64,000 nucleotides of DNA from Neoarius graeffei (GCF_027579695.1 NC_083583.1:7157658-7221657), one strand, 5' to 3'. Counted from the stretch's first letter, positions 48,148 through 60,399 are shown. Program-made: numbers and translations. Notes: generated by a model from the letters alone, not told the origin.

Positions 48148-48187
48148 ATTCATTCATTCATTCATTCATTCATTCATTCATTCATTT
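48148..48187. repeat. (ATTC)n microsatellite with old SINE head after it
   Basis: About ten ATTC units. The following 48188-48330 (GACAGTAACTTGAGCTCAGG, CCTGGAGCTGTGATGC) resembles the head side of an old minus-strand SINE like that at 40690-42035. Confidence 0.85.
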
Positions 48188-48330
48188 TCAGTATGCACTG
48201 GTAGATTCAGAAACCCGAGAACTCAAAGGAAACTCACAAATACCAAGAGAACATGTAAAAGCACAGACAGTAACTTGAGCTCAGGATCAAACCAGGCATC
48301 CTGGAGCTGTGATGCTGCGATGTTAATTGC

Positions 48331-48787
48331 TAGAATGGATAATATGTTTAAAAAAAAAAAAGAATAACCTTATATTATAGCCATTCAACATCTCAGTAAA
48401 ATGCTGATGTAGCCCGGGTAGGATTTCAGCTTGATACCCTTGTTCTAGGTGGATCTCACACTATGAGATGAGATCGGGGGGTTTCCTGAACATCTTTTGC
48501 TCAACAGCGCTGAGCTGAAAAAGTCAAACCCAGCCTCCCCTGCTGAGAAGGACGCCCAGTGAAGCGTCTTATGTACAGCCTAATTGCTGTGCGCCGGAGT
48601 CCAGGGTTAGCACTGGGAGCTGTAAATCTATCAGCATTATGGGGGCAATGATCTCGCCAGATGTAGAGTGCAGATTTTCATCCCTTTGTAATTAAGCAGT
48701 TCAGCCTGGGGTGTCATATGGTTTTTATTGGGGACCCCTTTGAAAAAATAATTTCGCACCTTGTTTTCTCATCAGGCGCTTTTAATC

Positions 48788-48847
<60 letters not shown>

Positions 48848-51128
48848 TTTAAAAAAAAAAACAGAAAAGAGACATTTTAAAAAGGCAAGAAGAGAAATGT
48901 TGATACCCAAAAATGTTGAAGGAAATGTTTATTTGAAGGAACATCTAGGAACCGAAGGAACTTTCTGGAAGCGAAGAGACGCAGGACAAACAAATGTTTC
49001 ACTTCACTTCATCCTTGCGCCATTTTTATAGCTCCACATGCCATCTCGGCATTCTCACTTCTCTCGCCGTCCACCTGCGTTCGACTTTATGCTTCTTGAG
49101 GTGACGAGAGAGAACGAAAGAGCCGGCGTGAGGTTGAGGGACAAGCGGAGCTGTTTTTCAAGGGCAAACATTTACTGCAACTTTATAGCCCACACATTCT
49201 CTGGCTGCGGCTCCCCGTACAGAAGTGCGAAGGAGGAAAACACACACTCTCACATACAGTGTCATAGGCTCGCTGGTGCTCTGATCCCCCCATGCTGCCC
49301 CTCCTGCTGATGTGGTGAACTCTGAGGTCAACCTCTTGGAGGTGCCTTTTTTTATTGGTCGCAGCTGCTGGAATAAGTGGAAAAGCGTTTTCTTTTTTGT
49401 TCTGTTTTTTAAGCGGTTTCACACATTGGTGTTTTATGAAGCATTTTTTTCAAATGGTCACGTTGATTTATGAACTTGGCACTGTGGGCGCGAAGATGCG
49501 AACGGGAGACAGTGGAGGAAGTCTTCAGCGCTTTGGCGACTGCAGCACTCCTCCACCTTCTCGTCAGCAGCATCACCACATTTGGCCAACACCAGGTCTT
49601 AAATTTGATTTCAGCAGCTTTGGATTCTTCATACGGACTCTGTCACTGCTTAGGAATTTCCTTAATTTATACTTGTTAGGTTGGAGTGGTTTTGTTGTGC
49701 TAATTTGAACCAGAAGGCCAGTCTGGGCTACTGTACCAATGAAGTCTTGGGGAGGCATTATTTTATTCTTTTTTTTTTTTTTGCCACTCGAGTAGATCTG
49801 GTATGCAAATGATTATTCAAATTATTGTAATATTAAATTAAGCACTGAAAGAGGGGAGGGGAGGACCTTATTAATGAGTTATATGAAGCAGGCTTTATTA
49901 AATTTTTTGTTGATGTTGCAAGGGGAAGTGCACTCGCTATCTCTCTCTCACCAAGTGTATTAATTCAGCACCATCGGGTCCCACTGGTTCCAGATCTCTA
50001 TCCACACGGCACATGCAGAACCAGGCTTTTGTTCTGTCCTATTTCTAAACGGATCTCCAGTGTCCTGCCCCTTACTTCAACAGAACAGTATCGCTGATGA
50101 GTTATGAGGCCAGCTTTGGTCTCCTCAGCATCTCGCACTGCAGGAGAATATTTCTCCTCTCTCTCTTTCAACAGGGATCTTGTTTCCCAGTTCGTAATAT
50201 AATCACTGGGTTGCTCGAGAATGACCGTTCTTTCTGTAAATATGAAATACAGACCTACCCTCGATTTGTTATTTCGATTTGCCACTTTTTTTATGCTTTT
50301 ACATAAAAAGTGCCAGTGTAATCATTGGACATTTGGAGTGTTGCAATGCGCTGTAAATGTTTACGTCTATGGACTAATACATGAAAGTAAAGAGCTATGA
50401 GGGTTATACGAATGAAAGGAGTCTCTTTTATCAGATAGGTTAAAGATTTGGAGGTGGGAAACCAAATTCAGTGATGTGCTCTTATTTGTCTGAGTACGAA
50501 ACGTGACAAATGTGATGCAAGCTGTTTCAAATCCACCTGATTAGCTTTTCAACTCCTTCACAGACGTCTGATAAAATTTGTGGTTTCTATTGCGAGGGAC
50601 GCACTCTCGGTTCTTGGAAGTGAGCGTTTGAAGCTTGACAGTCCTCCTTGGCCTAGTTGCAGCAGAGAATTCCCAATATTCAACTTAACTTTTAAATCAT
50701 TAAACACGATGAAGCCATCTCCACAAAGTCAGGGCTTTATGTACGAAAGTCAAATGCCATCTGCCATCTCCTATCAGAGGCAACAGCCATCAGAGTGGGG
50801 TTACGAAGGCAGAACAGGAAAAGCCATTAACTGCCAATCACTGCATCGATCGACAAGCCAGAGCACCACTACCGTCACCCCCCTCCCCGCTGCCCCTTTC
50901 CTCCTCTTTACTCCCTTATGCATGTTAACTTCCTTTCATACTCCTTTATTAGGATTTGCCTGGTGATGTAAGCGAGAGAGGGTATAAGCCTGAGATTAGG
51001 CCTAGTTCTTGAACTGGGATTTTTAATATACTGTTTAGTCACCATTGAGATGCCCTATTTTGTCTTAAATCTTTCTACTTTTAGTGTACAGCCCCCTTGT
51101 AACGAAAAGTCGTTCTCTTGAAAGCATT
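48331..51128 (+). other. zfhx3 intron, unique DNA with AT microsatellite
   Basis: A long (AT)n run is at 48792-48842. The block 48570-48720 (TAATTGCTGTGCGCC, ATCTATCAGCATTATGG, TTTGTAATTAAGCAG) looks like conserved non-coding sequence, unproven. The 128-codon plus-strand frame at 50580-50966 has no recognisable domain and no splice context that I trust. Confidence 0.4.
48792..48842. repeat. (AT)n microsatellite
   Basis: About 25 AT dinucleotides. Confidence 0.95.
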
Positions 51129-51132
51129 TTAA

Positions 51133-51853
51133 AGGTAGACTGCCTTTCAGATTTTTCAAGTGTAGGTCATAAAACGAAGTTTCCCCGACACCCAATTATT
51201 TTTGTTTCGTGGACCAAAAGCTACTGAATTCGAATCACAGACTTCCAATTTTATTTGGCTTTTTTTAATAGAACAATTAATGTATTTAGGGCCACGTGGC
51301 CTTAAATTCTCCGCTATTTTTTCCTGCTTCACCATGACCCAGTTCAAGATACTACGTCATGCACCACGTGGTGGGCTTTCCCTGTTCGAGCAAGGGATAC
51401 AAATTTGAAACAGGAGAGAAAAACGGAGGACGTGAGTGTGCGAATGAAACGTGAAAGACCGACTACAGTAACGGAAAGAAAGCGAGAAGAAAAGACGTTA
51501 TGTTATATACGAAGGAAAGGAAACGCAGGACCAAACTAATAAATATGGGCGCTCAGTGAGCACCTCGGTGTGATCAGCTGTTCGTTTAGCGACAGAATGA
51601 TGGAACTGTCAGTGCACGCTCAAAGGTAAACCTGTAGATGCGCACACACAGACTTCCTCTGTCTGCTTGACTGCACGAAGTGAGTAATTTCATGCACATT
51701 ATTTGCTTTAATCCCCTCAAATTAATAACTTCCCAGCCACAGAATGGCCTGATATTTTGTGAGATATTGCAGAAATAAACATATATCACAATGACCACAT
51801 TTCAGAGGGAAATAAATTTCACTGATTTTATGAAATCGAAAGGCCGTCTCGCT
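51133..51853. mobile_element. TTAA-target DNA element, family 2 copy B (uninterrupted)
   Basis: 721 bp, TTAA at 51129-51132 and 51854-51857. Ends AGGTAGACTGCCTTTCAG and, as the complement of the right end, AGCGAGACGGCCTTTCG. It is collinear with 8513-9936 minus that copy's 709-bp insertion. Shared motifs include AATTCTCCGCTATTTTTTCC, AAAGACGTTATGTTATATAC and AATAAACATATATCACAATG. Confidence 0.85.
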
Positions 51854-51857
51854 TTAA

Positions 51858-53399
51858 ATAAACTTTACTAAAACAAGCACACTTCAACTGCCCATGTACA
51901 CACCACTTAAACAATTACTACGTCAACACTGCTGTTCTTTTCTCATTCCAAGATTTGATTTATTTACTTATTTATTTGGGGGGTTCTCCACATCAGATAT
52001 AAATGGAAAACTAATAGAGTCGGTGAAGGACAAAAGAAAAAGATCGCGATTGATTTTTTTTCCACGCTTCCCCCAATTTTCAACTGCGTCGTTAGGACTG
52101 AAGGATCATTAAAAGAATACATACCTACTTCCCGGTTTAATAGAGATGCTGTATATCAGAACAAGATCAGGAGCGGAGGTCAGGGCTGGGGGGAGCAATT
52201 AAAGACGATGGATCTGCCTGAGGCTGGCCGTCCCATTGTGCATGCTTCAGACGGGAATAGCTAGGTGGGCAGAGAGTTTGCAGAAGGTGTTGTGTCGTGA
52301 ATGCATCAAACCCTAGTCTGGTACTTATGACAGTCCACAAAATTGGAATGCGCTTTGAGATGTAGCAGGTTGTGCAATTTGCTGCAGTTAACCCACCTGT
52401 CAGGTTGTTGAGGCTTTTTGGTTGTGACCATATTCATTATTCTGGGATGAGGTATACATTGAGACCCACTCCTAATGACCACGTTCAGAAGGTAACCAGG
52501 GATGCCGTGATAAATGTGGCCTGAGGCCTTTTGGTCCCAAGCCCCAATGCTGTGGTGGCCTCATCAACTGGTTGGGGGGGGAGATAGAGAGGAGTGGAGA
52601 GAGCCATAGAGGGAGAGAGAGAGGGAGAGAAAGAGGCAGACAAAGATACAATCCAGACCAAGCATTCATCCCTCCTCCAATATCTCTTGTCCAACTCGTA
52701 AATATTTGTGTGGCTGATTTATAAACAGCTCCGACCTAAGCCGAGATCAAAGTGAACTATATTGGTTATAGAAGATCTTCTCGCCGCATTTCCCTACATG
52801 TTGTGCTTATGCCTATTAAAGACCAAGCCATATATTACAAGCCATATTGGCAGAGTGCTTCAGCTGTGGTGGTGAGTCTCTTAGGCCACAGAGGAACAAC
52901 TCTGATAGCTTAAACACTGAGCACTTATGTACAGTTATGTAAGTGCTTTCGGACTCTCCGAGGTGACTGGCAGAATGCAGATGGCAGCAAGTCTTGTGAT
53001 GTTATGTATGGCTGTGATATGAAGGCTCAGGAGCCAGCAAGTCGCAGCCAGAAAGATATCGGACAGCTGCACAAAAGCCAGGCTACGAATGGGGGTCTCA
53101 GGAAATAAACACACACATGGCCCTTTTTTCTCCCCTCCCATCAAACCAATGCTTTGTACTTCCTGCATTGGGAACGCAAGTGTTTGAGACTCTGTCAACT
53201 GTCCCTGATCTAGTCTAAGTACAAGAGGCCAAGCTGGCAGATGCAGGGGATCCACAGAGATTGTTGATCCAGCACTATAGGGAAGTGGAAAGAGAGAGAG
53301 ATGTTCTCCGAGCGATAACCCCTTGCTTTTGTCTGACAAAAAGCTAAATAAACTAGACAGGGACACTCTAACGAGTGCAAACCCCGCCTGCACAGCCAT
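51858..53399 (+). other. zfhx3 intron, unique DNA
   Basis: A GA-rich tract lies at 52580-52640. No exon or clear repeat is seen. Confidence 0.4.
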
Positions 53400-53718
53400 C
53401 ACTAGGGGTTAACAATCAGTGACAAACCTTGACAATGACCTTAACCTTAGGCCTTTTACTTTGTTCACAAGTTTTAGGTCATTAATACATTTGGCGAAAA
53501 TTTCGAAGTTCTGCCATGACCTTGACCTTTGACCTCCAAAATTTAATGGTTTCCTTCCTGGGTGATTGGCAACACATGTACAAAATTTGGTCCAAATCGA
53601 TCCATTGGTTCTTGAGATATCTTGCAGACACACAGACAGACAGACAGATACACACACACACAGACTGACGCAGGTGAAAATAATAACCCCTCCGACTACT
53701 GTCGGCGGGGTTAACAAG
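53400..53718. repeat. Dispersed repeat fragment
   Basis: GTTAAC occurs near both ends. Inside are GACCTTGACCTTTGACCTCC, AAAATTTGGTCCAAATCGAT and TTCTTGAGATATCTTGC, followed by ACACACAGACAGACAGACAG and CCCCTCCGACTACTGTCGG. This wording recurs in fish repeats as I remember them. The sequence is non-coding. Confidence 0.5.
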
Positions 53719-54029
53719 GGATCCATCATTAATGATTAGCAATATGGAACTGGGAGAACTCGTGCCAAACAGCTCATCCAAACTCGGTTAACTTTTAAAC
53801 CTATACGCACTTAAAAGATAGCCTTGTCTGCTTGTCTATAGTACTTTAAAGTCATGGCTTGTGTTCATTAGCAATATGTTGCCTTCTGTATTTATAGCAT
53901 AGTGGTGGCAGCAGGTAGTGTTGCTGCCGCACAGCTCAAAGGTCTACGGTTCAGTCCTGAGACAGAGTTAAACATTTGGGGTTTCCACTAGGCTATCCAG
54001 TTTCCTCCTTCCTTCCTAGATCTCTAAGC
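53719..54029. other. Short unique stretch
   Basis: GTGGTGGCAGCAGGTAGTG at 53902-53920 may be a decayed SINE head. Nothing else is seen. Confidence 0.35.
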
Positions 54030-54355
54030 CTAAAGTCCTTCCCGTGCCATGCCCTGGTCTTCCCAGGCAGTCTCCCGTCCCAGTACTAACCAGGCCCTTA
54101 AGGTACATTGGGCAGCACCAACCTCCATTCCCGTAGCCCTCGGCCTCTCACCTATATAGCTAGGGTTACAGTGGGGAGCTAATCCTCTGGTAACCACGAG
54201 AGTTTGACTCCCCACTCACATCTGTATTGCAGTGTGCCTTGCCAGACAGCAGTAGGTACCATTTCTATGATGGTCTTTGGTATGACCCGACCGTGAGTAG
54301 AACTCATGATCTCCCGATCGAGAGGTGGACACGCTAACCACTAGGCCAGCTTGCG
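54030..54355 (-). mobile_element. tRNA-derived SINE-like repeat, uninterrupted copy
   Basis: On the minus strand the head reads GGCCTAGTGGTTAGCGTGTC (A box) and TCGGGAGATCATGAGTTC (B-box-like). The body shares CGAGAGTTTGACTCC and TAGCTAGGGTTA with the copy at 5200-7087. It provides the empty-site sequence (CACCTATATAGCTAGGG) for the Tc1 insertion in that copy. Confidence 0.78.
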
Positions 54356-56240
54356 GTTCCTAAAACTCTGAAGCCCTCTAAATTATCCCAAGTTGTGAAT
54401 GAATCTGCTGTCCCATCCATAGGGTATTCCCACCTCCTAACCAGTGCTCCTGGGATAGGGTCCAGATTCACCACTGATGAATGAACCTACAGCATAACAG
54501 GGTGACAAATGAGTTCTTTGATGAAAGAACCATTCTGAGATGACATCAGAAACCAAACATAAGCTTTCTAAGCACTCTTGAATCTAAGCGAATTTTGTAA
54601 TTTGCCTCTGGCCATAAGCATCAAGGTGAGAGAATCTCTGTCTGGTCGGGTCAGCAGGTGAGCGTCTCTCGGCAGGTAGAGGAGAGCAGAGCAGTTTGTT
54701 ATGCACCTGCTTCAAAGCCAAACGCCACCAGCTCCACCCTCCCCATCAGAGATCTGACGTGGAGCAAAGCAGCCACAGCTTTGGTCTGGCAAGGGGTTAC
54801 TGAATTATTACTGATGCTTTCAGGGTAACTGTCCGACCACAGGTCTGGAGAGTATTAATCATTTATTTGATTGTCTGCATGTGCTGATTAATCAATTTGA
54901 GGGAGATCTGCAGGATTAACTACCCTATTATTCCCTTGTAAGAACAGATAAGAGATAAGGCTTTAAAATATCATGTTCCATTTATCATTTATTTTTAGTC
55001 CCCTGCTGATGAGGGTGAAATAAAAACTGTGGAAGCTAAAGGGAAGGGGTTGAGGCAGAAGTGGGAAGGAGAGGAGTAGAATGAAAAGAGAGAGCTTTGG
55101 CTTTAGATCTTTAAACCAGGATGAGGCAGAACATTTAAGAGTACTTTAGGAAAGGTGCAGCGTTGGCAGGGAGATTACGATCAGGGTTTTGATTTGCCGA
55201 AAAAGATAAGGAACAAGCAGAGACTGAACAAGTGGAGACAACAGGAAGTGGGGGTAGGGACTCGACTGAGAGCTGAGAAAGCGTTAGAGGTGACATCAGT
55301 AGAGTCTTCTCTTTAGTTCCTTCTCAGGTGAGTGAGTTTTTACCTGCTTGCGGCTCTGCATGATTGGACAGCGTTACTCGGTAGTTCCCAGGTGCCACAC
55401 CCTTGCCAGCTCTACTCTATAAATTCTCTATCTGCTGTCTGGTTAATGTGTTATGTCATGTGGTAATTCCTTTGATTCCGACATACCTCTGTTGTAAATA
55501 CATCCAGCTCTCAAAGAGCTGTGGTACTTTTACAAGCATAGTGCCCCCGGCACTTGGAGAATGCAGGGGTGAGAGAGAAAGATAGAGAGAGGGCAAAAAG
55601 GAGAGAGGAAAGCAAGAGCTGGTTACAAATCTTACATACGCATCCTGGGGTTTCTGTGCCAACCTTCAGCCTCGCACAGAACTATGAGCCGAATGAGGAG
55701 TCCTGGAATCACACGCTAGCCCAGTTATGTCCTTTTCGGCACATTCTACTTATCCTTACACTTTCCTCTCCATGTATTTGCTACCTATTGAATAATATCA
55801 AATACCTGTACACTGTAGCCAGAAGAAGCATTAACAATAGTGCTATATTATGTAAGGAATAAAACACTTGTTTTCATCGGATAAAAATCCATAACAAGGT
55901 AGTGTGATGTTGTTATATACCTTTTATACCACAGCAACTTGCCAAACATTAGATTTTTTTTAAATTTATGAATTTCTTAGTAAATGACGCGTCATACTTT
56001 TTAGTTGTTTATAGTTGGGGCTCGTCCGTCAAACAAGTTATCTCTTGTAATCGCTTGCTGAAAAACAGTCTCAAAAGTCTTGTTTTTTCTCTCTCAAAGT
56101 CAATAAAACAAAAAAAAAAACACACCTTGTTATGATAATGAGAAAACGCAAAGCGTAAACACGTTTATTCTTGAAGACGTGGCAAAATCTAGTACATACT
56201 GCTCCAAAGCACTGACACTGGAGACTCCTTCTCAACATGT
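54356..56240 (+). other. zfhx3 intron, unique DNA
   Basis: The stretch 54840-54960 (GAGTATTAATCATTTATTTG, GATTAATCAATTTGAGG) is rich in homeodomain-type TAAT cores and is a candidate regulatory block. No exon is seen. Confidence 0.4.
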
Positions 56241-56253
56241 TAAACAAGCATCT

Positions 56254-56628
56254 CATCTCATCTCATTATCTCTAGCCGCTTTATCCTTCTACAGGGTCGC
56301 AGGCAAGCTGGAGCCTATCCCAGCTGACTACGGGCGAAAGGCGGGGTACACCCTGGACAAGTCGCCAGGTAATCGCAGGGCTGACACATAGACACACACA
56401 ACCATTCACACTCACATTCACACCTACGCTCAATTTAGAGTCACCAGTTAACCTAACCTGCATGTCTTTGGACTGTGGGGGAAACCGGAGCACCCGGAGG
56501 AAACCCACGCGGACACGGGGAGAACATGCAAACTCCACACAGAAAGGCCCTCGCCGGCCCCGGGGCTCGAGCCCAGGACCTTCTTGCTGTGAGGCGACAG
56601 CGCTAACCACTACACCACCGTGCCGCCC
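56254..56628 (-). mobile_element. DANA/mermaid-type SINE, full length
   Basis: Tail to the left, tRNA-like head to the right (GGGCTCGAGCCCAGG, GCTAACCACTACACC). Perfect 13-bp duplications TAAACAAGCATCT lie at 56241-56253 and 56629-56641. Confidence 0.94.
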
Positions 56629-56676
56629 TAAACAAGCATCTCCTTAAACATAATGTTTCTCTACATCAATTATTAG

Positions 56677-57190
56677 CTCATCCAGCCACCAGGCCGATGA
56701 GCTTATGCCATCATGTGTTGTCCGTTGTCTGTCCATCATCCGTCGTCCATCAGGCATCATCCACATTTCATGAAAATCGCTTCTTCTCTCTCACTTCTCC
56801 ACTGATTTTTATTCTTTTTGGCGGGAAGGTAGGTCTGCCTGGAGTGCATATGGCTTCTGTCCAAATTTGCATAATTGCAATTAATAATGACGATATGGAG
56901 TAATTAATCCCTAACAAGCACTTTCCACACAAATCGCTTCTTCTCCCTCAATTCTTCACCGATTTTGATTCTTTCTGGCATGAAGGTAGAGGTACCTAGG
57001 GTGCATGTATCTTTTACCCACTCCAGTTCTGTCTAGTCCAGAAGGAACGATCTAAAGTGGGCCACCTTGCACAGTTCTACTCTCAAATATTTGAGCTGGA
57101 CTGGTTGAGAGCAGAACTGTTCAAGGTGGCCCACTTTAGATCGTTCCTTCTGGACTAGACAGGGCCGGAGTGAGCTATGCCATCATTGAA
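56677..57190. repeat. Dispersed repeat holding a long palindrome
   Basis: GAGCTTATGCCATCAT near 56699 and GAGCTATGCCATCATTG near 57171 are direct repeats. Between them are two similar segments with AAATCGCTTCTTCT(C) and CACCGATTTTGATTCTTTC motifs, then the palindrome at 57028-57163. Non-coding. Confidence 0.6.
57028..57163. repeat. Near-perfect 57-bp palindrome
   Basis: The left arm starts CTGTCTAGTCCAGAAGGAAC and includes GTGGGCCACCTTG. The right arm ends GTTCCTTCTGGACTAGACAG. Two mismatches over about 57 bp and a spacer of about 18 bases. Weaker pairing (CACTCC/GGAGTG) continues outward. Confidence 0.9.
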
Positions 57191-57397
57191 CATCTCGTTG
57201 TATAGTTTACTTGCAGTACCCTGGCTCTGAGGTTGCCCTCATTCAGACACTGGCTAGGGAAGAAGGGAAAAAGCTTGCATACATTATGTAAATGTGTTGA
57301 CTTGTTAAGGAAAGAAAATCAATGCAGACACAACATTATAATATTTTTGACTTAAGTGTTTCAGATTGATTTTTATTTTTTAGTCGGACAAGCATTT

Positions 57398-58473
57398 TGG
57401 GCGGTACAGTGGTGCAGTAGTTAGCACTGTCGCCTCACAGCAAGAAGGTTCCGGGTTTGAACCTCATGGCCGACAGGGGCCTTTCTGTGTGGAGTTTGGG
57501 TGTTCTCCCTGTGTCTGCGTGGGTTTCCTCCAGGTGCTCCGGTTTCCCCCACAGTTCAAAGACATGCAGATTAGGTAAAAATACCCAGCCGCTGGGATTG
57601 CACAAGCCAGTGCATACTTAGGTGGGGTTTACATTAGACCATATCAGCGGATCATCAGATTAACGTTTTTAAAATGATTAGTGTGCACACAACAACGTCA
57701 ATACACAATTTGCGTGCACACAGCAACGCCAATACACGGATACGCTCGGCTCCGCAGGCATCCTGCGCTCCAAATCACTCCGCCCTGAACAGCGAGTGCC
57801 CTCTGGAGGGTGCGCACTCCGGCCCTGCGCAGCTCACACAGCGTGCGAGTGGAGTGCACGAGCAGTGATTTGGGACTGAGCCGCTGTGTGTGTGATCTCA
57901 GTGCATGTCGGGCATGCGCGTCACTTACACTACCACTTGCAAGTGGAAGGATGGCAAGCCTAAAGACAATCATAACTACACAATGGGCAGTATTTGCATC
58001 AGTATTTGCAGTATTTTCATACTTTTATATTCTTTAATGAAAGGTGATACAAGGCAGAAGTCCGCGCCGTTTTTCAGCAGTCGTGTCACATGACCAACGC
58101 CAGCGAATCAGGAAGGTGGATGTCACAGTGACGTTGTCCAATGACGACGCCAGCTAGAGTTCAGCACAGCGTATCCGCGTATTCTCAATGTTTACACAGC
58201 ACCAGACCAGACACGATCTGGATTGAATACGTGGACCCTGACGGATTCCCATTTCCCGGCGTTTCCAGGCGTTTTAATGTAAACGGACAGTGCATCCGCG
58301 AAGAAAACGAGACAGATACGGTCTAATGTAAACTTGGCCTTAGTGTCGGTCTTAAGCCTGGATAGATTGGGGGGGTTGCGTCAGGAAGGGCATCCGGTGT
58401 AAAACCTATGCCAAATTAAATATGTGGATGACCACTTTGGTGACCCCTAATGGGCGCAGCCGAAAGAAGAAGA
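57398..58473 (+). mobile_element. DANA-type SINE split by a PIF/Harbinger-like element
   Basis: The head and core lie at 57398-57620 (GGGCGGTACAGTGGTGC, CACAGTTCAAAGACATGC). The tail lies at 58340-58473 (GAAGGGCATCCGGTGTAAAA, CCCTAATGGGCGCAGCCGAA), like the zebrafish DANA tail and unlike the other SINEs in this window. The interruption is at a TTA. Confidence 0.88.
57621..58339. mobile_element. PIF/Harbinger-like non-autonomous element
   Basis: 719 bp. Ends GGTGGGGTTTACATTAGACC and the complement GGTCTAATGTAAACTTGGCC, with TTA duplications at 57618-57620 and 58340-58342. Removing it restores an unbroken SINE. An internal imperfect direct repeat lies near 57680-57740 (CACACAACAACGTCAATACAC and CACACAGCAACGCCAATACAC). 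No transposase frame. Confidence 0.86.
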
Positions 58474-59714
58474 GTCAAACACGTGTTTTCAACCTTTTTT
58501 TGCTGATATTTAGTAGATTTTAGGCATTTTCAATTTTTCATGCCTGTGTAAACACTACTTAGTGCCTTATAAACCCAAAAAATAAAAAGAAAATGAACAG
58601 GGGAAAAATGTTAAATGCGTTATTCTTCTTTCAAATTCATACCCAGTGACATTCCCTTTCTGTCTTTAGCATGATGCTGCTGGAAATCAGACTCTGGTTG
58701 AGTATTAATGCTGATGAAAGGTTTTGATGCCAGTTTGGGATATGCCATGGACTCTTTCTTTCTATCACTACTTTATCCAGTGAGGTCACCATAATTAATA
58801 TCACTCACACGTCATTTTTCTCTAAAAATGTGGATTAAAAACGTGCAATCTAATAAGAAGCATGTGCAATTTACATTTAAAGAGACACCGAGCTTTGCTG
58901 TTCAGGTCAGTGTTGATGTGCCCAGTATTAAATGTCCTCAAATGTGCTCCAGCACCACGACCTCCATGATGACACGGCGACTAATGGCACGAGCCGGTTA
59001 TTTTAGGAAGCTCTCTTGCTCAGCTAGCAGAGTTCGTTCTTTCAAAGGGGCCTGGAAAGCTTTTTTTATGCACGCCGTGACTAACGTAATGGATCTGCCT
59101 CCAATTAGCCTGTGCCGTGTTTGATTTTTGTGATGACGACCATATCTCAGCTGTAATTATGCCGCACTTGGAATGATGAGGGTTTAGGTTATTGATCCAC
59201 CATCGATCCCGCTGATCAATGAGCACTTTGTTTCTTTTTTTATGGAAAGCAAAGTACTGTTTTTTTAAACGACTAATGAGCAGGCGGTGCTGAACGACTC
59301 TATAAAGCGGTGTGTGTTTGTGGACTCTGTGCGAGCCGGAAGGTGAGGGAGCGTGGTGAGATTAGGAGTCAGAGGGGTGAGCTTTGCCCGTCGAGATCCA
59401 CTTTTCAACACAAGTGCACAAGCTCCTCTGGGTATAGGATAGAGACCAGAGCTTGAGAAAAAGAACCCATTTCAAATTCAGGTCTTGCTGAAGGGCAAAA
59501 TAGTCAAGCCTTCAGGGCAAGTTTTTTTTCTGCTTTTGAATACAGAATCCACTCTTCCTTCAAAAATATAAATCTCGGCTCCTCAGTTTTGTTTTGTTTT
59601 GTTTTATTTATTTATTTATTTAACTCTTAATTTTTTACTCGTATAATATTTCTTATGTAAGAAATAAAACATGCGATGTTACAATACTGCCTCACTGTTA
59701 CCATTTTTATTATT
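58474..59714 (+). other. zfhx3 intron, unique DNA with candidate regulatory block
   Basis: The stretch 58970-59250 (GGCGACTAATGGCACG, CTCCAATTAGCCTGTGCC, AGCTGTAATTATGCCG, CACCATCGATCCCG) has dense homeobox-type sites and no repeat identity. It is a candidate conserved element. No exon is seen. Confidence 0.4.
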
Positions 59715-59935
59715 ACCTCTGCCAACTTTGTTGGAGGAGGTTATGTTTTCGCCTCTGTTTGTTCTCAATGTAACTCAAAAATTAATGAATGGATTTGGAT
59801 GAAATTTGGTGGACAGCTTTAGTATTACCCCAGGTTTAAGTGATTTGATTTTGGTTTTGATAACATGTGGCATGGTGCAGGTATGCACTCTACCGAGTGC
59901 CCTTTGAGTTAAAGAATGAGTTAACTCATCATACT
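59715..59935. repeat. Dispersed repeat fragment
   Basis: It starts ATTACCTCTGCCAACTTTG and contains GGAGGAGGTTATGTTTTCGC, ATGAATGGATTTGGATGAAA and CATGGTGCAGGTATGC, wording I recognise from common aquatic-animal repeats. Non-coding. Confidence 0.55.
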
Positions 59936-60008
59936 TATTACCCAGGTAGAGTTAATTTGCGCTAGGAGCGCTGGTGCAAATTGTTACTCTCACTCAGGAT
60001 CTTTCAAC

Positions 60009-60388
60009 ATCTCATCTCATCTCATTATCTCTAGCCGCTTTATCCTGTTCTACAGGGTCGCAGGCGAGCTGGAGCCTATCCCAGCTGACTACGGGCGAAA
60101 GGCGGGGTACACCCTGGACAAGTCGCCAGGTCATCACAGGGCTGACACATAGACACAGACAACCATTCACACTCACATTCACACCTACGGTCAATTTAGA
60201 GTCACTAGTTAACCTAACCTGCATGTCTTTGGACTGTGGGGGAAACCGGAGCACCCGGAGGAAACCCACGCGGACACGGGGAGAACATGCAAACTCCGCA
60301 CAGAAAGGCCCTCGCCGGCCACGGGGCTCGAACCCGGACCTTCTTGCTGTGAGGCGACAGTGCTAACCACTACACCACCGTGCCACCC
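60009..60388 (-). mobile_element. DANA/mermaid-type SINE, full length
   Basis: All parts present. 9-bp duplications TCTTTCAAC lie at 60000-60008 and 60389-60397. Confidence 0.93.
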
Positions 60389-60399
60389 TCTTTCAACTT

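Noticed and set aside
50580..50966. 128-codon plus-strand frame
   Set aside because: No domain, no convincing splice or start context, and composition like the surrounding intron.
60012..60269. An 85-residue frame starting MGFLRVLRFPPQSKDMQVRL that recurs at many places in the window
   Set aside because: It always lies inside the same SINE and shows the SINE's conservation, not protein selection; the opposite strand of the SINE is equally open. It is not a gene family.
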